The notes under the pieces were generated by a model, which saw nothing but the letters and a program-made list of their open reading frames with translations, was not told the DNA's origin and did no database searches. The position numbers were made by a program, and so were the translations under genes. Positions 24,909 through 39,500 of a stretch of DNA of 64,000 bases are shown in pieces (the stretch's first letter is position 1; the number at the start of each line of letters is the position of its first letter). Source of the stretch: Zeugodacus cucurbitae (Eukaryota > Arthropoda > Insecta > Diptera > Tephritidae); the NCBI RefSeq assembly GCF_028554725.1, contig NC_071671.1, positions 69,124,001 to 69,188,000 of the forward strand. Reading direction: 5' to 3'.

Positions 24909-26990
24909 CTGAAAGAGTAGACAAAATTCAAGTAATTCAATTCTATTTTTGTATGAAGAGTTTTATAAAATAGGGCATAATCTTATATTAGACCAACAGG
25001 GTAAACCAAATTTATTTCTGTACATCATCTATTGGCTTGCAACTCGTGTTATCCAAAGAAATGAAAACATTTTTTTTTTTAATTTTTTGTAAGTAAATCA
25101 TCACGAGCATACAAAAAAATGCGGTTGTCCAAACGCCCGCGTACATCCGTTCCATCTGCTCATGGAGACAAAAGTCATTTCATTTGATTTTACGTTTCTT
25201 TTTTATTGTTATTATCGGTTGCATGCCGCATGTGGGTGTGAAGTGGGAGCGCGCAACAAATGTCGTGCTACAGCTAAATCTAGCATATGCTAGACCGACT
25301 GTCATGGCTACGGTGAATGCTTTTGGTGTTGCAGCAGCAGCAGTTGCCGTTTGCTGCGAAAGTTGCTCTGGCCTAGTTTGACAGCAATGCCACACACACT
25401 TCGCCATTTGTTGTTCGCTGTTCGCTGTGGGAATGACTTAAAAATAGCCAACGGCGCTTATTTCGAAATGTTCCATAGCATCGCAAAGCGAACAAAAGTG
25501 GCAGCAGAGCCCTTGCAGACTTGTTTGCTTTCTGCTTGGTCGTCCCACTGCCCGTACATGAACGACGCAGATACGTAAGTGCATAAACATACATACATAC
25601 ATGCATTTACCATATTGCGAACATAATTAGTTATCGCACTTGAAATGCGCTGACTCAACCCTCTGTCATCCGGTAGGTAGTTTTTTTCGTCCATTCAATA
25701 CGGACAACGTTGTATCTACTGTTGCTACACGACATTACACTCCAGTTCACAGCAACAGCAACAGCTAGTCTACCCTGAACTACTGTCCGTGAATTTGGTT
25801 AAATCGATTGAAGTCAGTTTTCGACTTAAAAGGTAACTGCAAAATTTCAGACAACAAAATTCTTCAATATGTATGCATGAATATACACATATTCCTTGAC
25901 AGGGTAAGTAGACGACGCCGGTGTTACTTTGTTATTTGCGATGGTGTGCGTCATAAGCAGGCGTCGAATTGCAAACACCTTTGTAATCTGAATTTTATGC
26001 ATTTTTTAAATCAGTTTTCATTTTTGTTATTCTGGCATTCATTTTTTCATTTTTTTCTTTGTTGATTTGCTCCACTTTAAGCACTGCTTACCCATTGTAG
26101 CTGCTGCCTCTGTTGTTGTTGCATTTAAGGAAGTGCTGGTGCTGCAAGTTCCGGCGATGTATACCCCACCTCCCCTTCCAAAAAAACTATGCTTTTACTA
26201 ATAATTATAGACAGCGACGTTTACTGTTGCGAACATAAATCTCTGCTTTTATTTTGCTTGCTTCTGCTACTACAATCTCGAACACTGTATAAAATGTCCC
26301 ACACATTTCCCGAGCCACACTTTATCACTTCACTTTTGATTTATATGACGCACAATTGCAATTTTCAATTTCATATACACATTTTCTCAATTAGTACACC
26401 AATTGTACAAATTTTTATCAATATCTTCCGTACCGCACTTGAATCACGAAGCACAACCAGACAAATGCAGACAAATCAAACCTACATCCAAAATGAAAAC
26501 AGAAATGTATTCAATGCAGCCAAACCGATTGGTAAACGTTAGTTGGGATGCACTTTCCATAATGGATGCATTAGTCCAATTGGAATATCCTATAGACCAA
26601 TTCGTTTTGTGTTTTGTAAAGTCGCTCATAAATTGAAATAAAAAAACAGAAACTGCAAATGATAACAACTTCAATTTTAAATTGGATTCTGAAAAAAATA
26701 ATACAGCATTTAAATTTAATTTAAAAAATTATTTTTAATAATTTTAAATATTTATGTTTTTTCCAGTTTCTGAAGAATCTGCCCCTGGTATAATTGTTTG
26801 TTTTTTATTTGACAGTAAACACAAGATTGGCAGCACTGATCTTGGTTTATTTTTGTTTTTATCCGGTTTTTGACATTTTAAATGTAAACATTGAAATTTC
26901 ACATGTTATTTCACATAAACGTTTGCTTAAGTTTTGTATTAAGTTAAATAATTAAAGTAATAACACTTTGAAAAGTTAAAACCCAATAAA
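24909..26990. other. divergent intergenic region between Ack-like and ALKBH8
   Basis: This holds the 5' end of the Ack-like gene (minus) and the promoter of ALKBH8 (plus). The first Ack-like exon seen starts mid-codon and needs one base from an upstream exon, which should carry the ATG. A minus-strand ATG at 25694 begins a frame that reaches a GT at AATATG|GTAAAT, but its phase does not fit. No other coding content was seen. Confidence 0.45.
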
Positions 26991-28883
26991 ATGACGAAGG
27001 ATTACAGTTCACGTAAATTAGAACGTAAGCAGCGGCGCTGTGAGGCAATAATTCGCAATGATTTTGGAATTGAAAGTAGTGAGACACCTACACGCTATCT
27101 TGCTATCTTGAATGCCGGTCTTTCTACAGGCCTTACAGAGGAGTGCGTTTTATCCAATGCAATTCAATACGCACCAGTGCAACAAGTGATAATGTTGCCG
27201 AACAAATCTTACTGCTTTTTGGAATGTGACGCTGTGACTAATGCGGAGCATATTTTTAATAACATGCACGGTCGTGCGGGGTTGGAACAACGTGGTGGTG
27301 TGATTTATTTGTCGTACTTCAAAAGTTTGCCTGAATGCAAAGAAGAAAATGTTTGGAAGAAACCGCTTCCTGAAGGGCTAGTGCTATTGCCGGATTTTTT
27401 GACCGAAGCTGAGGAAAATGTGTTGTTAAAAGCAATTAATATAGAAGATGTCGAACAAAGTGATTTAAAGCATAGACGTGTGAAACATTTCGGTTACGAA
27501 TTCATATATGGCGAAAATAATGTTAATCCATCAAGACCGTTGAACGAAAAAATACCAAACGAATGTGATATACTCTGGCCGCGGTTAAAAACTGCAATGA
27601 CGAAGCTGGGCCTACCAGCATGGAATTGGGAGGTGCCGGATCAATTGACCGTTAACGTCTATGAGCCTGGTCAGGGTATACCCCCACATGTAGATACGCA
27701 TAGTGCCTTTCTCGATCCCATTCTTTCATTATCACTATGTGGTGAAGTAGTTATGGATTTCCGTCGCTGCTCTGATCGTCAACCACTGATATTGTTACGT
27801 CGCTCATTGCTGGTAATGTCGGGAGCATCGCGTTATGACTGGACGCATGGCATTACACCACGAACACTTGATGTAGTGCCATCGGAAACTGGTTTGACTG
27901 TAATGCAGCGTCAAAAGCGCATTTCATTAACTTTTCGTCGTTTGCGACGGGGTCCGTGCGACTGTAACTTTCCGACACTATGCGATTCGCGCATAAATGC
28001 ACAGAGCAATTTAGGTCCTGTCATAACCGATTTAATAGCTGCACAGCTGGAGGAGAAAAACGTACACAGCGTTTATGACTGCATCGCGCCTCACTTCAGT
28101 GAGACCCGTCATACGCCTTGGCCGCAAGTTGCTGAATTTCTACGTAGTTTTCAAACCGGATCAGTGTTACTCGATATAGGTTGTGGCAATGGAAAATATC
28201 TTCAATGTAATAATGATGCTTTAACAATTGGTTGCGACAGAAGTAGTGGACTTATTAGCGCATGTTTGGAGCGTGCAAAAGCTATTAACGATAACAGCTC
28301 CTATTTGCCACATGCCTTTAGATGTGATTGCTTAAATGTACCTGTGCGCAGTCAATCCGTCGACGGTTGCATCAGCATAGCGGTTATTCATCATTTAGCA
28401 ACCGCAGAACGACGTTTGGCTTCGATACGTGAAATGGCAAGGCTGCTGCGCCGTGGTGGACGTGCCCTCATCTATGTTTGGGCGAAGGATCAACGCGCTA
28501 ATAACAATAAGAAATCGGCATACTTACTGCAAAACAAAGCCTTAAACAAAAACAAGACAACGGTTGAGCAACAGCGTCAATGTGCCGCAGAGGAGGTGCA
28601 ACGGCAGCAACAGCCGGAACAGTTTCATGATTCATTACCTGGTGCGCCGCAACTGCCTGTACACACCAATCGCACTGACTTCATGCAGCAGGATGTGTTG
28701 GTGCCGTGGAAATTGAAAGGTGTTTCAGCTGTGCCGAAAGAGTCCCCAAGTACCTACTTGCGTTACTACCATGTATTTGAGTCTGGCGAGTTGGAGGCAA
28801 TGTTGGCGCAAGTGTCAGAGGTGAAACTAGTGCAAAGCTACTATGATCAAGGCAATCATTGTGTGATTTTCGAGCGTTGTTAA
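26991..28883 (+). CDS. ALKBH8: ALKBH8: tRNA wobble-uridine methyltransferase and hydroxylase
   Basis: A single uninterrupted exon encodes 630 residues; human ALKBH8 is 664. An N-terminal RRM spans about 35-110 (TRYLAILNAGLSTG, CFLECD). The AlkB dioxygenase domain spans about 120-330: Fe(II) ligands H233 and D235 in PHVDTHSAF and H286 in DWTHGITPR, 2-oxoglutarate arginines in KRISLTFRR near 310-317, followed by the cysteine cluster CDCNFPTLC. The SAM methyltransferase domain runs from about 370 to the end, with motif I LLDIGCGNGKYL at 393-404. A Gln/Asn-rich insert lies near 500-550. In the family, the methyltransferase (with TRM112) makes mcm5U at U34 and the AlkB domain hydroxylates it. All catalytic residues are present. 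The ATG has AAA immediately before it (AATAAAATGAC) and is the first in frame. An AATAAA follows 12 bases after the stop. Confidence 0.93.
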   Translation: MTKDYSSRKLERKQRRCEAIIRNDFGIESSETPTRYLAILNAGLSTGLTEECVLSNAIQYAPVQQVIMLPNKSYCFLECDAVTNAEHIFNNMHGRAGLEQRGGVIYLSYFKSLPECKEENVWKKPLPEGLVLLPDFLTEAEENVLLKAINIEDVEQSDLKHRRVKHFGYEFIYGENNVNPSRPLNEKIPNECDILWPRLKTAMTKLGLPAWNWEVPDQLTVNVYEPGQGIPPHVDTHSAFLDPILSLSLCGEVVMDFRRCSDRQPLILLRRSLLVMSGASRYDWTHGITPRTLDVVPSETGLTVMQRQKRISLTFRRLRRGPCDCNFPTLCDSRINAQSNLGPVITDLIAAQLEEKNVHSVYDCIAPHFSETRHTPWPQVAEFLRSFQTGSVLLDIGCGNGKYLQCNNDALTIGCDRSSGLISACLERAKAINDNSSYLPHAFRCDCLNVPVRSQSVDGCISIAVIHHLATAERRLASIREMARLLRRGGRALIYVWAKDQRANNNKKSAYLLQNKALNKNKTTVEQQRQCAAEEVQRQQQPEQFHDSLPGAPQLPVHTNRTDFMQQDVLVPWKLKGVSAVPKESPSTYLRYYHVFESGELEAMLAQVSEVKLVQSYYDQGNHCVIFERC

Positions 28884-28894
28884 AAATGAAATGA

Positions 28895-28900
28895 AATAAA
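28895..28900 (+). terminator. polyadenylation signal of ALKBH8
   Basis: AATAAA lies 12 bases after the ALKBH8 stop codon, in sense orientation, giving a very short 3' UTR. Confidence 0.65.
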
Positions 28901-31900
28901 ACATGTTGAATCTGAAGTTTAATTCCCATTTATTTAATGACAGGTTTTATCTAGTCTCCCATGACAGGTCGCTAAACCATATTATACAAATGTTTCCAGT
29001 TATAATGTATGCATAAGCAAATATCGTTATAATAAATTTATTAACATCTAGACATTTTGAAATAATCGTATATTTAATTGACATTTCAATAATGACAAAA
29101 TTTATTTGCTCATTTTTATAATTGTTGCATTAAAATTCTTATTAAAACGATGTTTATCTCGCTAAAATGGTTTCCTAATAACACCTTTGTTTTAACCAAT
29201 TTTCAAATAATGTTTATTCGATTTGCAAATACTTTGCATTAATTCAAAGTGAAATATTTCTGTACACACATGCGTACTTATAAATTATTGGTTTGATTTT
29301 ACGGTTTGGCTCGGATCAACTTATTTAACTAATATGAGTTTGAAATATTCCATAATTTTCTGTATTTTCTGTGTTATTTTTTTAAATAAGACACTAATTT
29401 CATATAAAGAAGCCGTAAACCTTTATTGAAAATTCTTATTTGAACTTTGATAACTCGTTGCAATTAAAAAAAATAACTAATATGTTTTGATTCTATAAAT
29501 CTGAAAAGCAATTTATATAATCTATTTAATTTGTTACATAAGAAAATAATTGTTTGTAAAAATTTGATTTTTTTTAACAATTAAATTAATAAAATGTATC
29601 ATTTAAAATTGTATGCATATAGTTATTATATTATATGAAATGATATTTATATTTACGAAAAATGTATGTGGTTATTATTGACTACATAAATAGCTAATTG
29701 CTTTCTTATTCAGTTACATATTTATTTATATTTTATTTGTATGTGAATTCGAAAATATTTTTATTGACATTATATTGTAGTTCGGTAAAGCTTTTGGAAT
29801 TACATATGTTAGTAATATATTATTGGTACACTTATTACGGACTTTTGTACGGGGTATTTAAAAACTGTTGTTTTTAGTAAAATTATTTCGTTGAATAAAA
29901 CTGAGACGGAATTGTGGATTTTCCATTTATTTATTTCTTTAAAAAAAAATGTTTTTGTTAAATTACTGGTTTATTAAAAAGTCTATAAAATTAAAACAAA
30001 AATAGTTAAGCCATTAATTGAATAAAAAATAAATTAACTTAAAGAAAACTAATCTTAATAAGTCACGAATAATGTAAAATTATTTTTCGAGACACAAGTA
30101 ATATTTTCCTTTTTCCAGTATTTAGTGAACATTGGCGGGAGATAGACTAACTACAAACCAAAAAGTAAAGCTAAAAGTTGAATTTAAAAGAATTCTTTAA
30201 CTCGCCTGCATCTCTTAATATTATAGTTTTGTTAAAACTTGTTTGCGTTTCTATCAAAAATTCGTTTTTCTTTTTTTTTTGTTATATGGATTAAACACTT
30301 TAGTTAACACATTTAATTTATACTGAAACCTTCAATTCAATTATTTGTTGAATTTCTTTAGGTTGTATTATTGTACTATGGATTCTATGATTCAGTAGTG
30401 TAGTAGTAGTAGTAGGTTTGTTAGGGAGCATAATTTTTAAAATTCCATTAAAAGTTCTAAAATGCCCTATGAAGGGATAAGACAAAATCAGGATCAGATC
30501 AGGTTATTTTTGATAAAAAAAAAAATTAATTTGAAAGTAATATTTCTAACAAACCTAATATTTTTGAAATCTTCTTTGATATCAATCTTGTACATTAATG
30601 CAAAGATCTGCCGCATTTCATGTTCTGTTACATAGTTCTCCAAAGTAATCAATGAAATATGTTTCGTTTTATAAACACTGAGTATTGGCAATATATTTAT
30701 TGAAATATTCTATTCTTAAATAACTACTTGTAGGTATATAACTCTATAAGGAGTCATGCAATTGTTGTATTTTATTTCTAGGTGCATGCTTATACATATT
30801 ATATATATTTTATTCCTTCCTTTGGTTTTACAGAAAAATCAAATCCTTCGATTGCACTGTGATATTTGGTTGGTGTCTTTGAACATCTCTTTCAACATTT
30901 TTTATGCACTGTGTGGTAGGTTTGTATGTACACCAGTACATGTGTGCAAAATATTATTTTCACAGTTATCTTGTTGTTTACATTTAGATATTTGTTTATT
31001 TGTTATTTGATAGAGGAGAGTAAAGCTTATACCGTATTTCTTCATAAAATTTCAGTAGGTGTATACGTGTCTATATAAATATATATATGTATTTATGCAT
31101 TTAGATATTGTTTAGGTCATGTTTAGTTTGCTAGTACGAGTTGGTATAAATACTATAGATACACATGCATATACGATTTCGGGTTTTCGGGTCAGGGTTC
31201 TATTTGGCTTCTTACGTTTCAAACTTCAAATAATTTTGTGAATTAGACGTTAGCTACTACTATCTATTACTAATTAACTTAGAACTAGTGTGTGATTGCT
31301 GATGTGCTTCATTCGATTTAGCTGAATACCGTATCTTATAATTGCAATGATTTATGAAATTCTTGAGCTTTGATTTTGGCCTGCCTTTGGAACCCTGACA
31401 TGCCATTAAATTCCATCGCGAGTACATTATTATTATTTCTATAATTTAATTTAATTATATCATTTAATTAATATTCTTAATTGATATAAGATTTTCATTA
31501 TACATTGGTATGTACATTTATTTATTTATTTTTTTTTTCATTTCTTTTATTGGATTTGAAAAACATATATTAAAAATCTGCTCAGATTGCATTGCTATCA
31601 TCCACCATTTTTATAAAATTTAGATATGCTTCACTAGTATTTTGTGTCATATAATCTTCAGATCTCATGTTTTGTATAAATTCAAGGGTCTTCCATCGAA
31701 TTGTTCATTACAAGAAAATGGGATTCGTGAGACAATTTTTTAATGATTATAAAGCATAAACTTAAATAAATATTAGAAAAGATTTACAAAAATGTTTAAG
31801 TTTCGGCTTGAAATGTGTCGAAATCGGAAACGATTCTCTCTTCGGTCTTCTTTTTCTCTAAAAAAAAAAAGATTTCAAAAAACTCATTGGGCTCATTGAA

Positions 31901-33524
31901 CCAAAGCAAGTATGTAAAGTAACACGTTAGTGTCTCTTTATATTTTTGATCTAGAACTAGAGACATGATATCGATTCCATAAGAAAAATCTTGAGCTTTT
32001 CTAAAAGACAAAGTATCCAATAAGTGTTAAACTAAAATTGTGTTCTGAAGTAATTCGTCAGTATAATATACTAACTCTTGAAACCACATATGGACTTCGA
32101 AACAAAACGTATTCCCAAGCGATGTTCAATGAATTTCTGAATGTGGTCTTGAAGTAGTAACTCCAGTTTCAATTTAAGAAAGTTATGTGAAGAAGTCCAG
32201 TTACCGATTTCACGAAATCCGTAAAATATTGAAACAAAAAGCATGAATCTATTGAAAATGAGCTATAAATATCTTAATTAATTGCCACTTATACACACTC
32301 TTCAACCAATCATATGGTGTTGGTGTTGCGACCTCTAAGACAATTCCCCTTAGGAGCATTAACACTCTTATATAAATATCCACCATGCTCTATACAATAT
32401 GATATTAGTCACATATGTAGGTATGAATATAAAACTTACGGACAAATTTATTGTTACATAAGTACATAATAAAAAATCTAATTGCTACATATATACGAAT
32501 GTACCTACAGGATTCCACAAAAAAAACGCGATTCGAAAATCTACAATTTATGTATGTAAGCTCCCTAAAAATCTATGTACCTACGGCTCATGCATCCCAG
32601 TACGCGCAGGTGTGTGTATGTGTGTTTCGTTTTTGATACACGCAGAAATAATGATAATAATCAAATATTCTATAATTTTTTGTTGTTACTTGATATTTTT
32701 GTAGTTACTTTTGTTGCTTAATTTAATTTGTTGTTAGTTGTACTTTTATCTATACAAACATATTTACATAAATACAATACATAGTTACATATAAATACAT
32801 ACATATATATACTTATAAATAGTAAATAGTTACACATACATACACGTTTATATACATATGTACGCGATACACTAATAACATTCATTAATAATGCATTAAT
32901 AATGACGAAAAAATGTTATAAACGGTATTAACGGTATTATTTATAATATTAAAGCTTGAAAGTTTTCAAGTGACTTGTTAAAGCTTTGCGCCAATGCTTT
33001 CTACCAATGGCTCGGGTTGTATTTTTAGAACTAGAACTAATAACTAGTGCTAAGTTTTCATGATTTTTTTGTTTTTGTGATAAATACACATACACTTACA
33101 TATATAAGTGTTGTATGTACATATGTAATTCGTTTTTAACGGTTTTCAGTAGTTACGAATAGTTCAGTCATTTTTGAGATTTTTAGTTAGATTTTAGCCG
33201 AAAGGCAACCCCAACGCGAGTTGGCCACGAACCGTTCCAATTAGAGCCGAAACATTTGTAAGTGTGTGAGATAAATACGTGAGCTGGAAGTTAGGAAGAG
33301 TATAGGAAATAGATACCAATTATGTACATACTTCGCTGAGCATATGGTAGGAGCTACTTTTGTGCCTTATAGCTTTGCCGCAAACCTGATTCGGTCCTCA
33401 TACAACACCCTCACTCTCCGGATGCGCAACGGGCTTGCCTTCTCTTCTCCTCATATAGTACTTCCATCTTCCATGTCAACGTTGCATTCACTTAAGCTTA
33501 AATAAATGTTTCGGCTGCCATTTG
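28901..33524. other. AT-rich intergenic DNA
   Basis: No coding signal on either strand. Homopolymer and TATA/TATG runs are frequent (29930, 30260, 31520, 32780-32870). The 3' UTR of the FN3 membrane protein gene should begin just below 33525, but no clear AATAAA was found close by on the minus strand. Confidence 0.55.
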
Positions 33525-36500
33525 TTACAAATACTCCGTTTGCGGTTGTGGCGGCGGTTTCTCGTGCGGTGGTGATGGTCCCGACACCGAGACCATTGGT
33601 AACGCTGCGATCTTTGGTTTGGCATGCTTTAGCGCCAGCGTTTTGGGACTGCGGTGCGGTGAAATGGAGACGGTTGACGAGCGCTGACGCACGAGCGTAC
33701 GCGAACGGCTTGTAATGGCTATTTCTGGTAACGGTACCGCAGTGGCAGCAACGGTTGGCACGAGTACTAACTCCTCGACTGTGTCGGTGGAGTCGCGCGA
33801 GGCGGAACTCTTCTTCGACATGCCGGCAAAGGTATTTGGACGCTGTCTCTTCTCACCGTTTGGCAAAGCGACGATGGCGGTGGTCGTGGCTGCGATGCTG
33901 GCGGTGCTGTTGTGCAGTTCGTCTTTGATGTGAGAGGGTGGTGTTTCAATCGAAATGCTGCCCACAACCACATTCGTGACGGACATTGAAGCCGCGGCGG
34001 CCGCCGACGTGGATGGATGATCGCAACTGGTGTTGGTAGTCAGCACCGATAGAGTACGTGACTCGCCACAGCAACCGGCGTTGCAATTGTTTTGATTGGG
34101 GCGGCATTCGCGTAGCTCAATGGCGCTGCCATCGTCGTCGTCTTGTCTCCTGTTCGGATCACTGTCATTATTCCCGTCGTTGTGCCACGAACCCTTATTG
34201 TCGGAGAAACTCTTCTGTAGCAGAAAGAATAATAGAAAATTTTATGTGCACATATGTATATGGAAACTTAAATAAATACAGTTAGTTAAACCAGTCCACC
34301 AGTTTTCAACTCACCTTACGCTCATTGTCGGTAATATTCTCAGCGCTGCGCGCCTTCCGGCACAACACGCTCTGCGAACCGTGTCGACGCAGAAATTCGA
34401 TTGAGTCAAAACCTCTTCCCTCGGACGAAACGAATATGGCCGAATTGATGCGACTGCGTGTGCATCGTTCCGAAATGGAGGCAGAGCGCTCCTCGTGCAA
34501 CATGTGGAAATGCTGGAAGCAGAGACACAAATACGTTTTCAGTGTGTGGCGGACAATGTGTGGGGCGTATTTCAGACAACAGGATACATGGGACAAAAAT
34601 AATAGAAAAAGAAACATGGCGCGTAGACGGACGACAAAAGCAAATATTGAAACTGCAAACATTTATTGAACGCTTATTGAAAAGTGAAATTCGTGCTCTA
34701 ACACGAAAATTCGGTATTTTGATGTTTTGATTTTATTTAATTTTTTTCTACTAAAATTTATGTAAAACCATACATAAGTACACATGTGTGCACTTCTGCA
34801 GGTATATATGCAAGTACAAACACACGTCTCTAAAATAACATACGAACACATCACTTAAAATTTCTATACAAATCAGAAGCGAACGATTTGGTAAATTGGC
34901 GCTAAAACGTGTTATTAAGCTAAAACGTGTTATTCTTGAATAATTTCTATTTTTGCCTTGTCAATTTTGAGTGTAAATTTGTGTATGTGTGCATAGTGCG
35001 CTTTGAATTATTGTGTATCTTACCGTTATTATTTCAAAGAAATCTTTTTATAATTTTGAAATATTTTAATTGCCGATTGGTCCATATTGTTGTTGTAATA
35101 TTATATTAAAAAGGATATATGATAGATTGTAAATAAAATAAGTATATTTAACAAATTTAGGCGACTTGCTATAGTCTTCGTCGATTGGTCCATAGATCTA
35201 GTGAACCCATCACTTTCAGCAATGTTTTCCTTTCTCTAGTTTCATAGTTTTATCCGGTTAGATCCGGTATATCAACTCAATATCTCGCCATTGTGACGTG
35301 AAACACATAAGTACTGACGTCTTCTAATTATTAATAGTTATTGATTTGAAGTCAAAGATGAAGGAATATTGAAAATATTTATCAAATGAGGATGTCCGGA
35401 AGCATATTATACTTTTCATACTTTTTGCGGAAGAGAGATGAGAATCAATAAAGACACTGCCACATAGATACAAATATTGCGATTTTTAAGACTGTAAATC
35501 TCAAAGTTTTCAGATTCAATTTATAATTGTCTCCATGACTCACGTTCATTTGCATTAAGGCTGTATACAATTTAATTAGCTATCAATTCAATGGACCTCA
35601 CAAAGGATAATCTGGTTACTACAAAATAAACGTACATATGTATGACATACATACATGAACTGCACTGTCTTGATGACATAACAGCGAGGTATAGAAGCTG
35701 GTAGACTGCAGTGAAATGTTATTTCCGTTTATTTGGGGTTGCAATGAAGAAACAGCAGAGGCCACTTCATTATAATAATTGAAAATATTCAGTTGAAACC
35801 TAGACTTATGTAAGTAGTTATAAGCTAGTAAAGAATTTGTAGACATTCAGTAACTGCTGAGGTACTTTCTAAAACCCAAAGTTTAGACCAGATGCTGTAC
35901 ATGTGAAAACTCATGCTTTTGTGCTCGCTTTGGAGTACTACTCATCTGAAATGGACCATAGTTTATATTATGCGAGTCCTTCAAGCGATTTTTGCTGAGA
36001 TATTATTTGACATACATGCACGTTCATATGCATACACATACCTGTATGTACATGTATACTTAAAGGTAAAGTACTCGCATCCAACGGTCCAACAGTTTGC
36101 TTTATAGCTTTTATGAGCAATCAGGAGGAGCGAGTGTATACATGTTTGCACAGTTAAACCAATTTACTACTGATAATTTTGAGCTACTGAAAGGCACGTT
36201 GCTACGCAGTAACACAGGCATATGATAAGTTAACAGATAATGGAGGGAAGTCAGGACGTACGCCAAGATTGAGTGGACATTTCGAATTATGACTTGCATC
36301 AAGCTCGTCAACAGAGGAAATTGTCGCATACCGGGTTCGAGGAGAGGCGTTTGTGTTCAAAAACCACGTACACAAGCCATCTTCGCTTTCTGGGTCATCC
36401 ATACTACATTTATTATATGCAGCATATAAACTCACACTGCCACCGCTGATCAGTGTGAGTGCGTGCACTGCATTAACGAATCAATAAACGCACATGTCGC

Positions 36501-39500
36501 ATAGGCAATTACAGCCTAATAAATTGAGTTAAATCAAGTCATTCGGCTCATAAAAGCCAATGCCTGCTGGTAGCTATGTTATGTATCAGGGGAGTTATTC
36601 TTACTCATTATAAGAATATTTATATTATGGCCATAAGGTATTTAATGTCAGATAAATGTAAGCTCTTGCTTGATACTTGCGCCCTATCCTAATTTAGGTT
36701 TTTATGGCAGTGGAAGTAATGTATAGTTGACTACATTTAGGAGTAGAAACTCATCTGAGCATCAAGTAGTAGTAGTAAATGTAGATATTTTTATGGAATA
36801 CTTTAAAAAGTATCTTCTTCATTAGTCCTCATAAAAATATCCCTAAATATTTTGAGATATTCAATATTAATTTTATACACGAATTCTTAATTCATTTTAA
36901 CAACATGTGTTTGACTTTTCATAATTTATTTCTTGCAAATTTTTTTCGCAGATTTTCCGGATGTTTATTTATTCAACGTAGATTCCTACCGCCTTAATTG
37001 GCATTTTGACAGCTCTAATAAATCTATGGCATTTGTTGTTATTTAAATTTTCTATTCATTTCCCGCCTCAGCGCTTTGTTTATAGCAATAAACAGCGTTT
37101 GTTGACTTGAAATGTAATAAAAATAATAAAAGTATGTATGTATGTAAGTAAGCGCCACATAAATTTTCAAAGCGTTGAGGCATCACAAGCTGTATTTAAT
37201 TCAGCTGCTAAAGGTGTGTGGAAAATTATATTTATTTGCTTAATTCATGTTATTGAATTTTTCAATTTCCATAAAGCAATTTTATTCGTAGTAATGTGTA
37301 CCTTGGGATGGCAATTCAATTTTATTACACCATAATTGTGTGAAACGATTGACTGGCGTACAAAAATTATGATAATTGCAAATAATTGCGGGAAGTTAAT
37401 CGATTTGATTTGTGGTGTGGTAATAAAATGTTTTCTGCAATTTTTTATTAAAAAATTTGTATATTATTAATATTAGATAATTTAAAAATCTGATTCTTTT
37501 AGATTTTGAAGGAAAAAAATAATAAAATAATAAATAAAATTGATTTTTCATTTTGCCACACTGTATAATTATTATAATATTACGCTAAGGCTTAATTGGC
37601 GTTCTTCTATATTCCTTCTTCTATATTGAAATGTCCAGGGAAATTTATGCATGATAATATTTTTATAAGAATTATGCTTTAATTGCAATCGATTTTACTA
37701 GGACACTGACTTGGTTTTCTTTATAAGCATTTTCATAGTCATGTATCTCTATTTTCTATTTCAATTTGATTACTGACATTGGCTTCAGCCAATGGATTCA
37801 GTGGAATCCATAACCACTGCCATTCGGTAAATATAAACTATAATGAGCAATTCTCACACATTCACATACGAATTAATGGAGGTGTTGAAATAATTAGGCA
37901 AAAATTAATTGGTTGTTTCATAAGCTGTCACTTACACACATGTGGCAGTTGGAAATGGAAATTTTTGCTTTATAACTGTGCTAATGAATATTGGCACGTG
38001 GCAAACCATATAATATTTTATTCATAGAACACTCGCTTTGTAATGGAAATTCCATAAATTGGTGCTTGATTTCTTCGTGCTAAAAGTGACAAACATTATG
38101 TGGACGTTGTTAATTCAAACTTATGCAATTAAATGTGTTTACTGGTGAATTCTCGAAACAGATTTTCAGATTATTTTCCTCGTAATTAAGATCATATATT
38201 ATCGATCTCGAAACAGGCTTCTTCATCTGGTTCTACCTGGTTTTAATATAAAAAATAGGAGGCATTTGCAATGTACTAAATCTCAACTGGTTTTCAAATT
38301 TATTTGACTGTTTTAAGTACAAAGTTGGTACAATAAAGTAACACTTTAACATTGGTTCCAAATTAAAGCTCATAAGGCATTATCATACTATCCGACTACT
38401 ATTCTCATCCTGCCTTGTTATTATACCAATTTTTACAAATTTTTCCGCACGTTTATACCAGTTATAACTAAATTAAATATTTATATAAGTATATATCGTA
38501 TTTTAAAGTCATTTGGCTTTCTTTTTTATGCTTCTCACAAGTGCTACGAATTTATATTCTAAAGAGGTGGAACGAAATATCTAAAATACTTTTAAAACTT
38601 CACTGCAAGTCACAAGCAGATTATAAACTATAAGCTTTAAAATGGTATAAAACTTCAAAATACAATTTTAGAATACTTTTTATATAACAAAAAAATCTCA
38701 TACAAGCTTTGAAAGAATTCATAGAACAATGCAAGCGAGTATAACAAAATTAGGCGTTGAAGAAATATGAAATGCATGGTTAAATACTAAAAAATATACT
38801 TATAAATGAGAGAGAAGAAGAAGCTGGTATTTCTAATATAAATTATATAAATAATGGTCAACTTGAAAGCAGTCTAAATTTCAAAGCTCATTAAGTAAAA
38901 GTTGAAGCAAGTAGAGTTCAGCCAAAAGACAAGCAAATTTCACTAAAACTAATAACATTTTATGATAGAAACAACGTTTTGTAGGCGTATAAATTTTTAG
39001 AAGAAACGAGAAGTAAAGAAAAACAGAGTAATTTGACTCAACCCAAACGGCCTTGGTCCTTCCAACTACAGCGCATCAGTTGCAAACACTTCGGGGGTCT
39101 TCGGAATTCGACAAATATCGGAAACAAGCAGTCAAGCGGGGTTTGAAGGCAACTAGTAATATAATCAACAAGCAGGTTCTTTCGTGTTGGTCGTCAACCT
39201 AGATGAGGCGCTTTCATTTTGTACAGGGTGCAGTGTATTGCTGGTGTTCGTGTCGAAGGAATTTCAAGCGGTGGATTTTTTTATTTACAAAGTGCAACTA
39301 CTAAAACAACGCTACCAACAAACAGTTGTTGTACGGGGTGCAACTTATCGATGGCCAACGATTGAACATGGTACTGCCTCGGCAAGCCGTCGTGTGCATA
39401 TCGAGTGCCAAAGTGCTTTCGTGGTGCTTTAGGAAGAGCTTAAAAGTCCCACTTACATTGCGACGTCCCACTGCTGATGAGTAAGGTTCGAACGATTCGT

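Noticed and set aside
36202..36468. 88-codon minus frame inside an FN3 gene intron
   Set aside because: Composition is passable, but there are no flanking splice sites in phase and no recognisable motif.
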